64,000 nt of DNA from Taeniopygia guttata (taxonomy: Eukaryota > Chordata > Aves > Passeriformes > Estrildidae): assembly GCF_048771995.1 (NCBI RefSeq), contig NC_133024.1:90118501-90182500 (forward strand), in the 5' to 3' direction. Positions 42,978 through 53,110 of the stretch are shown here, in pieces. The notes beneath the pieces were generated by a model. That model searched no databases. It was not told the origin of the DNA and saw only the letters and a list, made by a program, of their open reading frames with translations. Both the position numbers and the translations under genes were made by a program. Position 1 is the first letter of the stretch; each line of letters starts with the position of its first letter.

Positions 42978-45900
42978 CTACAAACTCATGACTGTTCTTA
43001 CCCAGCGCAAGAACCGGGACAGTTTGGTATAGACACCATATTTGCCTTTCCTTGCACATCCTTCGCCCCAGCTAACAATTCCAGTAACAAAATAAGTATC
43101 CTTATACCTGGTCACATGGGGGCCACCACTGTCTCCTTGGCAAGCATCTTTTTGCTCTGTGTCATAACCAGCACAGAACATGTTCTCAGTTATGGCTAAG
43201 TTAGTGGACTGCTTGCAAGTGTTCCTATTAACATAGGGGACTTCGAGCACCTTCAGTTTTTTTGACGTTCGCCCACCTTCAAACTCCCTCCCAAAGCCAC
43301 TAACCCTCCCAGATTTCTGGTTCATCAGTACTTCATTAGCAAAGTCTGCTTTGGGGAGACACGCTGGAATGACGTACTCTGAAAACCTGATAGGTTCCTT
43401 CAGCTTTAATAAGGCAATGTCATTATCGTAAGTCTCAGCAATAAATTTGGAATGAACAAGTATCTTGTCCACAGTGTGCATTGATTCAGACTGCTCTTTC
43501 TTCTCTCTGTCCACTTCACCTGCACAAGAACATGAAAAGGGTCATTAATGTGGAGAAAATATAGGAATTTCAGAACAACCTTGACAGAGGAAGAGAGTAG
43601 TATGTTCATTCTGAGTACTTTGTCCAGGACCTTAGACCACACAAGGAAACTGTAAACAGGTATGGCAATATTTCTTAGCAGCAGCTGAATTGGCTTTGGT
43701 CCTGAGATTTGGCCTATGGAGATTTTTGTACCAGTTTACACAAAGGCATAAGGTGATTCAGCTAAACTAATGCAATTTTGTGTGGAAGCTCCTACAGGAG
43801 CTTGAGCCTGACCTAGAGAAGAGAACATGGTCTGGACTACAACAGTGCAAAGATGAAGCTGTGTTGATCCTGTGTCCTGGCTCAAAAGGGAAGCAATGAT
43901 AAATCTCAGTTTGTTCTTTTGTACTCTATTCAACGAGTCATAGCTTTCCTGGGGGTTCCTGCAAGAACAAATCTGGATGCTTCTGAAATGCCAGGAATGA
44001 TGAGCTTCCTGCAGAAGCACTGCTCTGCTGAAAATATTGATAACCAACATTTCTAGAATACTTGACTCTAATCACTTCCAGCTAGCTGGCAGAGAAGCAA
44101 GAGAGGCACCTGTTGTTACAAGGAAGGATGGTCAGAATAACAAGAAATTATTGAAAGCAGCAGAAAGGTAACAAACCTTACTGAATCATGTGTACATCTC
44201 ATGGGAGACTTAAGGCATAGAAGGTTAGGCACAACAGATACTCTGACCTCAAAGGAGTAAAAGAAATAATCACTCACCAACAACAACATTGATTTCTTTG
44301 GTTTGGTTTATGCAATGAGCTGCAGTAAGAATAAAATTTTCATTCAGAATAGTTCCACCACAAAACTCTTCTCCTTCCTCGTTTAACAGAACAGCCTGTG
44401 AAGCAAAGAACGCAAGGGCACATGGAAGAAGTGCAGTTTAACGTAGATGAGCTATAATGAGGAAACTGATTTCTCTGCACAATCCAGTGATGCTTCTTAC
44501 TGCAACATGTATGTGGACCTCCACGTCTCTCCGAGCACTGCATTCCCATCTTCAGAAGCTACAGATTGACTTCTACTGCTACAGAATCCTGATTGTCTTT
44601 ATGTGAAGTTAACATTTGGCTTCCACATTACCTCACTCCCAGTGCTGAGGAATGTCTCTCAGGCACTGACTGACTGAGCAGGCAGAGTGCAGACTCCAGA
44701 TCACCCCATCCCTTGGACTTAGCCCCAAACAATCACCAAATACAGGAATTCATTTTGGCTGGCCCAAACTGAAGAGTAAAACTGAGACATGAGGGTGTGT
44801 TCCTGAACCAAAACGCTGGCTTTATCTGCTTTATCACCCGGCTCTCAGGTGTGCTGCCTGAGTGGATGGTGTCAGTCAGAACCAAAATGTAACCTGCAAA
44901 GATGGCCCGGGAGATCAGCATGACCCAGAAGTGCTCTCTGGGGATAAGGTAGGCAGTTCCATCTAAAATGGCACAAAGCCTTTTATTTCAAACCCGTGAG
45001 GCTGCAGTTTGCAGAGCAGCACATCCAAGTGCCCGGGGCCACACAGTTCAGCCACATCTCGCTGCCACTGGCAGGCGACATGGGTGACGTTCAGAAGGCA
45101 CCCAGCTGGAAGGAGCCACTGCTCACCTCTCCTCAGAGACACGCTCTACCCACATGCAGGGCAAAGCCCCCTCCATTTACCTGCCATGGGCATTGGCCAG
45201 GAAGACACTCATCCCCACCAACTATCCTGGTATCCACATACGGAGTCTTGCCGCTTGTTCTGTTGTCGGGCGGAGGCGTTGGGCTCTCTGTGGTAATTGC
45301 AAAGTCCTCCTCTGCACTCGTGTTTGTAGGAGGGTCTTCTTGATCACTCATTCCACTGCTATGGTCAGTGGGTGAAAGAACAGACCTTTTTTTCCTTGCC
45401 ACAGAGACTTTTCCACAAGGGTATTTTACTGTAAAGAAAAGAATACTAAAAATAAAGATGGAGAGGAACACCAGAGAAAACCTCTTAGAAATTACAAGGA
45501 AAGAGAGTGAAGTAATATGGTTTATGAGAGCAATTAGTTATTTTTAAAAACTATATAAAAACAATATCATTAGCATATATTTGACAACCACTGGCCAGGC
45601 TTTATATAAAAGCCCTAAAATGTACATGTGTAAGTAGCATTAATTATAATTACTTTACTTTTCAGTTTCTAGAAAAAGAAAATTTTGTAAAGAAAAGTTT
45701 TGCAGGCTGCCAATTTATGTGATGTGTAGGTATTTAAGAAAATTATTTATTAATGCAATTTCTTTTCTCTTGGCAACAGTGGAGTTTACTATGGTAATTT
45801 GGTGAGAGGCACCTTGCAAATGGTTCAAAATCATGTACATTTTGATCCATTCCATCACAGAACCTCACAAATGGAAAACTTTGGCAATATAAATCTCCTG

Positions 45901-48900
45901 GCCTCACTCTTGAGTTTATGTTATGTAGAATACTGGTGGTTCAAAAGACATTCCTCAACTGTAAACCAAGACATCCCTTAACTGTGAAACAAGGCACACC
46001 AACCACTGCTATTGCTTTATCACATGGCTTCATACCTGTTGCAACACACTGTTTGCCATCCTCTGCTAGAACATACCCATCTGCACAGGAACACAAAACA
46101 TCCTTCCGCCCATCTCTTCGGACGCTGCAGAACTGCTCACAGTCCCCGTTGTTTATTTTGCAGAACTTTGGTATGACTATGAAAGAGATGGCAGCAGAAA
46201 AACTGTATATAAACACTGACTTCACAGATGATCTGGAAGTTCCCTGAAACAAAACCCGCTCTTCAAACAGGATCTGTATCCCCACCTGCCAAGCACGTGA
46301 AGCACCCTTTAGGGATAACTGATGTGAGTGCTGAACATCAGCTTGTGCCTTACAAAGCAGCCACATCCAACACTTCAAATGTACTTGCCAAGTCAGAGTG
46401 GGCCCACTGGCCATGGCATGGTGAGCTCCAAAAGCAGAGACAAATTGTCAGGAGAAGAATGAACAAAACACTATCAGAGAACATAATTGTGTAAATCCTC
46501 ACACAGTTCCTCCCTCCTGCCCTAAAAACTCCAGCTCCTCATCACTCCCCTCAGTTTCCTGACTGAACTTCAGTTTCACACTCCCGCACTTACTTCTGGG
46601 CTAATGATACCCCCTCCCATGGCAAGGTCACAGGGGCAGCTCTAAGCCACAGAAGTGAGCCCCAGGAAGGATTTCCATGCAAAATATGCTTCCTTACAAA
46701 GCTCCCTGGGAAGTTTGCCGCCACAGTTCTCTAAAGCAGAAACTTACCAAATTCACAGTTCTTGCCTTGATAACCATCCAAGCACGTGCAAGTGTAGGAA
46801 CCAATTCCATCTTTACAGTGGCCACCATAGTGACAAGGATTTGAACTGCACTGGTTCCCATCTACAAAAACAAACCAAAACCCAAGTTATTATAAGCGTG
46901 CAAGCATTTTCCATGAACTTGGAAAAGCTCTTAGTTTTCTTACGCCATCTTTCATCCTTCCTTTTAAAATTCAGGTCCTGTGAGTTGCCACATTCCAGAT
47001 GGAATAAATAGTATAAATGCAATCATTCCAAACCTGCAATGATTCATCTACATATCCTCAGTTTTGCAATTTCTTTTTGGTGGCCACTGTATTATGATGC
47101 ATACACAAACTTTTTTTTTGGTGGGAATATTAAGAAATTAGATTGGTTGGTTAAAGCATGGTGCTGATATGGAAAGGGTTGCATATTTGATCCCTGTATG
47201 GGCCATTCATTTATGAATAATCAATGACTCAATATTCCTTGTGGATCCTTCCAGCTCTGAATATTCTTTGATACCATGATTGTGGTTAGAATATACATAC
47301 AGTGAAGCCAGTAAGAGCTGACAGGACATTTCCACATTGCAATTACTGCCTAAAATACTGAACTTCTGGCACCTTGCATTTCCCTATAGTTTCTGCTCTG
47401 TTTCATACAAAATGCAAGATATCCAGAAAAGTGACACTTGATAATTTTCTACTTTAGCTAACATCCTCTTATCGATCTATTTTACCACTTGTTCTGCCCT
47501 TCTTTGGAGCAGATGAAACATCAATTTCCATAGCAGAAACGACTTGCAAGAAGCTACTCATCCTAAGGATCCAGCATGCTCCCTGTGTGGTATTTCTGGA
47601 CTGTAATCTCATCTGCTGCAGCTTTGCCTGTCATGGGGAACAGCTGCTGGGCTTTGTGTACTGCACCCACAAATCAAGATCAATTTTCTACCTGTATGTG
47701 GATAAAACCAAGAACTCTCCAAATGCTCTGGCCATGGAGGCTCTGGAAACTGATGTCCATGCTTAACAGAGGGAAGACAAGACCAACATTAACCAAAAAA
47801 AAAGACAGACTGAAGGCCTACAGGATAACTTCTGGTTTCTGCCTCCTCTGCAGTACCATAGCATTCTATTCTGTAGTGGTCTTAGCTAAACAGCATCCTA
47901 TTGTTAGAAAACATACTTATTTAGTCTTACCCTACACTGTAGTTGCAGCTGTGGTAATGAGTTTTATATCAATATTGCACAAATTGCAGAATCCCCTACT
48001 AAAATAGGAAGCAGGAACAAATTGTTCTAGTAACTTGGCTGAACATAGCTGTGGTTTTCAATACTTCTGAACACTCATAAAGCATTTGCGGACTGTGGTT
48101 TAAAATGTATGAAAACTAACATTTCTACTAAGAGCATTGGCACTGATATTCTTCTGCTTGTATTCTCATAGGAAAATGGTTTGAAATATTCCAATAGTCT
48201 TTACTGTAACACTGACACAGGCTTTGCTTGAAATTTTAGTCTGTAGGTTGCAGAGTTCATCCCATGCTTAGAAAATTGTGAAAAGTCTATGTCTTCTTCA
48301 TGGCAACTGTCTTCATTTTTCTGCAGATTCCAAAAGACAAAGCTGAGCTGTCTTTGGTCAACATTTTTGAGGCACTCCTAGTGTGCAAACTGGACATATA
48401 CTTTCTGCAGAACATATTATCAAATATAAATACATTAAAAGTCTGTCACTGCATAGTGCTTACAAAAACTAGAACCCTAATAAATAAAACTCACATATTT
48501 AGATAAAAAAAACAGAAAACTGTTAGGTAGTATCTGCTGATCCACTGGCATATTCTCCTTGAATGCCAAACAGTTCCGTAAAAAACACGACCACAAAAAT
48601 GCTCTTTAAGACAGGAATCAACATCACTTTGACATGGTAGGGGACAGGAAACTGGCAAATGACTATACAATGTAATTTAACTTCGTGTTGGTTATGGCAC
48701 TTAAGAGACACCCTCATCTGTAACTCTTTGCATCTTGAAATCTCTTATCTGGGACAGCCCCTCTGAAGGAAAACTTATCTGGCAGTCCCACACACAGTTT
48801 CCGCTCCTCACTGTCCTTTGTGCAAAGGACCACTGTTATTTTTTTGGGAGGACAAAGGTCAGCCCAGCAACTGGAGACAGCTGAACCTTGCCTTCAAATG

Positions 48901-51900
48901 AAGCAATTGGGTTCAAGCAACAACAGGCAGTTGTTGCTTGATTCCTTTTCCAGAGGAAATACAAGGTGAGGGTATCCCAGAGTGAAAAGAGAGGAAGCAA
49001 GGGAGCAGGAAGGAGTTACTTAAGAGGTGCATCCTTTCAAACTTTGCAATAAGTAAGCTTAATCTTCTAAACAAAGACAGAGTGTTTCTTACCTACATAG
49101 ATGTTCCAGAATTCCTCCTACAGGTAAGTGAGAAATTGAGGGAAAAAAAAAAATAAATAGAGTTAGATAAGAATTACCAAATTACTCAGAAAAATATTAG
49201 ATTTTCATACACAGGATACTTGCAGCTAACAATTGTTAAAGGAAATATATACATTACAGATACATATAGTACCTAGCAGCCCACTATTACCATTTAATAA
49301 CTTAAAACCCTATGATCTATATAGTGCCCAGTTCTACAGAAATAAGTCTCATACATTTTTCAGAAATATCTGAACCTCCTTAAGAGTTTTTCCAGTGTGA
49401 CCCATTCACCATAAGCCACTTGATTTCTTGATAATTACCTTTCCACCAGTTTTGACTGAATGTACTTACAGTCCTGTAATGCCAAATTCTCAGTCTTGAT
49501 CCCCCACTGCATACTCCCATCAATCAGGACCTCACAAATCCTGACATTTTAAAATATTCTGTCTGATTTGTGCTCTCCTTTCCATTTGCACTGAGAACTC
49601 CAGGATGCTGCCTGTGCAAGACAGTCCTTTCCAGTGACATCTGGTCACCAGGCAGAACAGGCTGTGCCAGTTCTGCTATAGGTAAATCAACATTTATGAT
49701 CTGAAGTACAATGGTGATGCACTCAGGACTCCCCACCCAAGACACCTCAGGGCCACTCCAAGAACATTCTGGCTATCAAGTAATAATAAAGGGAAGTTAA
49801 TCTGGTCTTAGCTCCAGTTTCAGGGTAGTTCTAAACAGCCATATAGCGACAGTATATATTTGCAATACCAGCTTTTCTACTTACAGTCCACACACCTGCC
49901 CCATCTCTTTAACTTTCCCTTCAGCTTGGGAACAAATCACATTTCTGTCTAAAGTTAAGCAAGCCATTGGGGTAGGGCAGGTGACACAAGAGTCACACAA
50001 ACTTCATTCCAGTCAACATTAAGGCATTTATGAACTGTTCACAGTATACATTCTCTCACTTTACATAAAGAGAGCTACAAAATTACAAGCAAAGCTGCTT
50101 CAGATAAGTTCAGTAAAATTCCCTCATGAGGTTCCATGTCAGCATTTGCCTTCTCAGACTTCCTGTGGACTGCCTTGGCCCTTAGGGATGTAACCCAAGA
50201 CAGGGTGAATGTATTTTCAGCACTGGTAGCAGCAAAGTCATTGAACGTCAAATAGCTTTCAATGGCAATTAAACAGATCAGAACAGGTAAAAGAATTGAG
50301 GATTTTACCTGGGCTGGCCATGCAAGAGCTAAATTAAGACTGTTATGGGATGATTGTTGCCTTAGCAATTCCAGCCACAGTCAATCACTATTTGTTCTTT
50401 GTGTTAAGTGATTGGGGAAAACTTGTCAATTTTGATGCCCAGCTCAAAGGAAATTAATAGTAATTTAAAAATATAAATATAAAGCTCTATGTTTCATATT
50501 AGTTCATCCTTACAGTTTTCTCCTGGTCTTCAAAAGCTTCTCTTGCTTCTTCTTTTGAGCAGCGCTCCTCATTGCATTCTCTTTCAATATTCCCTTTCTT
50601 CAATTCCTCTAATAAATAGTTAGCACGTTTTGTTCTTTCCAAGAACTTGTCAGCATTTTCTTTCTTGATGAATACTAGATAGCAGAGAAAAATGATACAG
50701 GTGGGTAACATTTAGTGGTGGAAAAGAGTAATGACAAATGAGTGAAGTAGAAACACAGGCTGATTCATCCCAGGCTCTCTCAGAGCAGTCTCTCTGAGAA
50801 TCAGTAACCTCAAAACAAAATGTAGTAACGTGAAATTCTCTCCTACTCATTTTAATCTTGAAAAGGTTGCCAATGAGGGTTTATATTTCTGCTGCTCCTG
50901 CTCAATACTCAGTCTTGAATGTAATGACTTTCCCTGAATGCTGGGAAGATCACAGAATCACCTTCAGGATCACCTAGTCCAACCCATGCCCTAACAGTTC
51001 AAATCATGGCACTAAGTGCCACATCCAGTCTTTTTTTAAACACATCCAGGGATGGTGACTACACCACATTCCTGGTACATTCCAGTACTTTATCACTCTT
51101 TCCATGAAAAACTTTCTTCTAATATCCAACCTCTATTTCCCTTGGTGCAGCTTAAGGCTGTGTCCTCTCATTCTGTCAGTTGCTGCCTGCAGAAAGAGAC
51201 CGACCCCACCTGACTGCAGCCACCTTTCAGGGAGTTGTAGAGAGTGGTAAGATCACCTCCAAGTCTCCTTTCCTCCAGGCTAAACACCTCCAGCTCCCTC
51301 AGTCTTTCCTCACAGGGTTTGTGTTCCAAGCCCCTCACCAGCCTCGGTGCCTCCTCTGGATGTGCTCAGGTGTCTCAGAGTCCTTCCCAAACTGAGGGCC
51401 CAGAACTGGACACAGCACTCACAGTGCAGCCTCACCAGTGCTGAGTACAGGGGAAGGATGACCTCCTGGGATTAAATAAATTGCTAATTACCCTGTAAAG
51501 AGTGTATCTTCTAGGAAAGTGTGAAGAGTTTGGAAGCTGGCATTTAATCAAGTTCTAGCACCTGGAATTTACACTGAGGAAATACTTTCCAATATTTCCT
51601 ATATTTCCAATATTTTTTAGGCTGGAGTGTGGAAGAATGTGCTACAGATGTGACTTCAAGGACAATGGCATGCTCACTGGGAGGCCTGCACATTCCTTTT
51701 GGAGCATTCTTCATGCAGCTTAATTCCATAACAAATAAACTTGCTAAAAGTAATGATATACCCCAATATCCTCCAAGTGAACACAGAGAAGACTTATTCT
51801 GCTTTCACTGAAATTGGTGAAGGCAAGGAGGGAGGAAAATTCTGTTTGTGTTATTTATATTAAGCAATCCCATGCATAATTTGAAGCCCCACTTACTTTG

Positions 51901-52912
51901 AGAAGGCTCCTCTCATGGAAGGCTTACAGAAAGTACTTTTAACTTGCAGCTCAGCGACTATTAGTTCATTCACCCACTATCTTATTTGCCCTTAAATCCC
52001 CTTCTTCAGCAACAGGAAAGTGACAGGACACAGCCGGTGGGGTTATCACCTCTCTATTCCTTTGCTTTCACGCCACCCGCGTAAGCGGATGTTTTTGTAA
52101 ACTCGAATTAGCCTCCTTCTCAGGCTGTTCACTCTTTTTCCCAAGCTCTCTATCATACTCCTTCTTTAGAGACATCAAGGAGCAAGAGGCATTGGTCAAG
52201 GGAAGCAGGATATTCCAGAAACATGCTAAAGACCTTGTTTTAAACCCCAAGCAGTCCGACTTACTGAAGGAAGAGTTAACAGCTTTTGAAAAGTTATTTG
52301 CTGATGTTGCCTTGGACTTAGGCGCTGACTCTGGCGGCACAAGAGGGCAGCGGGACCTGCTCCCCCGCTGTGCCCCAGCTCCTCCCCGGCCAGGCGCATC
52401 CCACCACGACTTGGCCAGGTTTCCCCTCGCACACGAGAGCACCTCAGGCTACGAGAGCAGCTGTCCTCCCGGTGCGAAAGGCGGGCAATCCCACGGGCAA
52501 TCCCACGGGCAATCCCACGGGCAATCCCACTTTCCTACACCGTCCCCGAGATGCCCGCAGCAGCTCCCTGCCCCCGAAGCTCAGCTCCCCGCTTGACGGC
52601 GGTGTGCGGAGTCGGCAGAGTGCTGATCAGCCTTCAGCCGCGAGAAGCCGAACCTGCCGGGGCTGAGCCGTGGGGCGCCCGCTGCCCTGCCCCGCCGCCG
52701 CGGCTCCTGGCACCGTCCCGGTGCGCGCCCCCGCCCGCGGCACCGACCTGCGGCGTTCGCCCGGCAGGCCCCCCCTGCCCCCGAAGACTGTTTGGAAGGG
52801 AGATTCCCCCCTCCCGAAAAGATGGAAAAGGAGCCGCCTTACCGTCTCCCTGAGCGCGGAGCTCGGCGGGCAGCGCGGAGCAGAGCAGGAGGAGCAGCAG
52901 GCGCCCGGCCAT
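42978..52912 (-). CDS. F10: F10-B: coagulation factor X (complete, eight exons)
   Basis: Exons in order: 52843-52912 (signal, [20 protein letters not shown]), 50514-50674 (propeptide ending RTKR, Gla domain [20 protein letters not shown]...), 49093-49117 (25-base stack, EEFWNIYV), 46748-46861 (EGF1), 46036-46176 (EGF2), 45181-45428 (RKKR, activation peptide, IVGG), 44278-44395 and 42978-43519 (protease). They sum to 1419 bases, or 472 aa, close to the chicken length. Gla starts at Ala41; activation is at R238/I239; the triad is His280, Asp326, Ser423. Factor Xa converts prothrombin to thrombin with factor Va on phospholipid. This copy keeps the usual autolysis loop and 162-helix sequence ([17 protein letters not shown]). 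Its first exon lies in a CpG-rich block. It is taken as the orthologue because it alone has native exons 1-3. Confidence 0.96.
47135..47282 (+). mobile_element. tRNA-derived SINE with CR1-like tail (TguSINE1-like)
   Basis: The left part resembles an isoleucine-type tRNA: 'ttggttaaagcatggtgctg' near 47143, then a B-box-like region with 'ttgatccctgtatgggcca' near 47188. It is followed by a tail like the CR1 3' end ('ccttgtggatccttccagct', then 'attctttgataccatgat'). This head-tail build is that of the passerine SINE TguSINE1. It is absent from the matching place in unit A (about 36880). Confidence 0.8.
47560..48010 (+). pseudogene. Unidentified coding-like relic in F10-B intron 3
   Basis: In one frame 47574-47766 reads on without a stop, including [20 protein letters not shown] and [20 protein letters not shown]. 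Another frame stays open over 47576-48007 and ends in a hydrophobic stretch ([18 protein letters not shown]). Neither has a known family signature I can name. It may be an old processed pseudogene fragment, or a chance open region rich in Cys and Leu codons. It lies just right of the end of unit B. Confidence 0.25.
48010..49092. other. F10-B intron 3, remaining part
   Basis: No exon or clear repeat is seen. The region is AT-rich and not shared with unit A. Confidence 0.5.
50951..51472 (-). mobile_element. CR1 LINE fragment (reverse) in F10-B intron 1
   Basis: From 'gatcacagaatcacctt' through 'tccaacccatgccc', 'gtgtcctctcattctgtcag', 'ctccaggctaaac' and 'gggcccagaactggacacag', the segment follows CR1 in reverse complement for over 500 bases. 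It is one of the longer CR1 pieces in the window. Confidence 0.9.
52170..52330 (+). other. Plus-strand open stretch behind a good splice acceptor; unidentified
   Basis: A pyrimidine tract ending CTTCTTTAG (52161-52169) precedes an open frame reading [20 protein letters not shown] and, further on, [20 protein letters not shown]. The composition looks like an amphipathic helical protein. The frame continues without a stop to 52596 but becomes proline-rich inside the CpG block. I do not recognise the protein. It could be an exon of a plus-strand transcript, a pseudogene fragment, or chance. Confidence 0.25.
52483..52530. repeat. Four perfect 12-base tandem repeats
   Basis: The unit gggcaatcccac occurs four times without change in F10-B intron 1, inside the CpG-rich block. 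Copy number is likely to vary between individuals. Confidence 0.9.
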
Positions 52913-52955
52913 GGCGGCGCCCGCCGAAGCCGCGCTCGGGCCCGCGCCGGCGGCA

Positions 52956-53003
52956 CGGACGGACGGGAGGGACGGGACGGACGGGACGGACGGGAGGGAC
53001 GGG
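52956..53003. repeat. GGACG-type minisatellite in the F10-B 5' flank
   Basis: Variants of ggacg and ggagg repeat over about 48 bases immediately upstream of the F10-B start codon. Given its place in the 5' UTR or core promoter, changes in repeat number could affect transcription. Confidence 0.85.
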
Positions 53004-53110
53004 AGCCGAAGTCTTCGGCCCCTCGGGCGGGGTGAGACTGAAGCCGCGTAACTTCACCCTGCCCAGAAATAGCGGAAGCGCCGGGACAGGGTGACAGGCG
53101 CGGCGGGATT

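Larger units (their letters stand above)
37620..47520. repeat. Tandem duplication unit B
   Basis: This is the direct repeat of unit A, beginning within about 50 bases of where A ends. Unlike A it carries two LTR insertions (38662-39218, 40421-41819) and a SINE (about 47135-47282), and it lacks the CR1 in intron 5. It contains exon 1' copy b, used by F10-A, and exons 4-8 of F10-B. Confidence 0.9.
52330..53110 (-). promoter_or_regulatory. CpG-rich block over F10-B exon 1 (likely promoter)
   Basis: GC content and CpG density rise abruptly here compared with the AT-rich surroundings. The block covers the signal-peptide exon (52843-52912) and its 5' flank. It also holds two tandem repeats (52483-52530 and 52956-53003). 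A CpG-island promoter for F10-B is inferred from position. No TATA box was identified. Confidence 0.65.

Noticed and set aside
47137-47200. tRNA gene
   Set aside because: The tRNA-like head is diverged and continues straight into a CR1-like tail, so it is a SINE.
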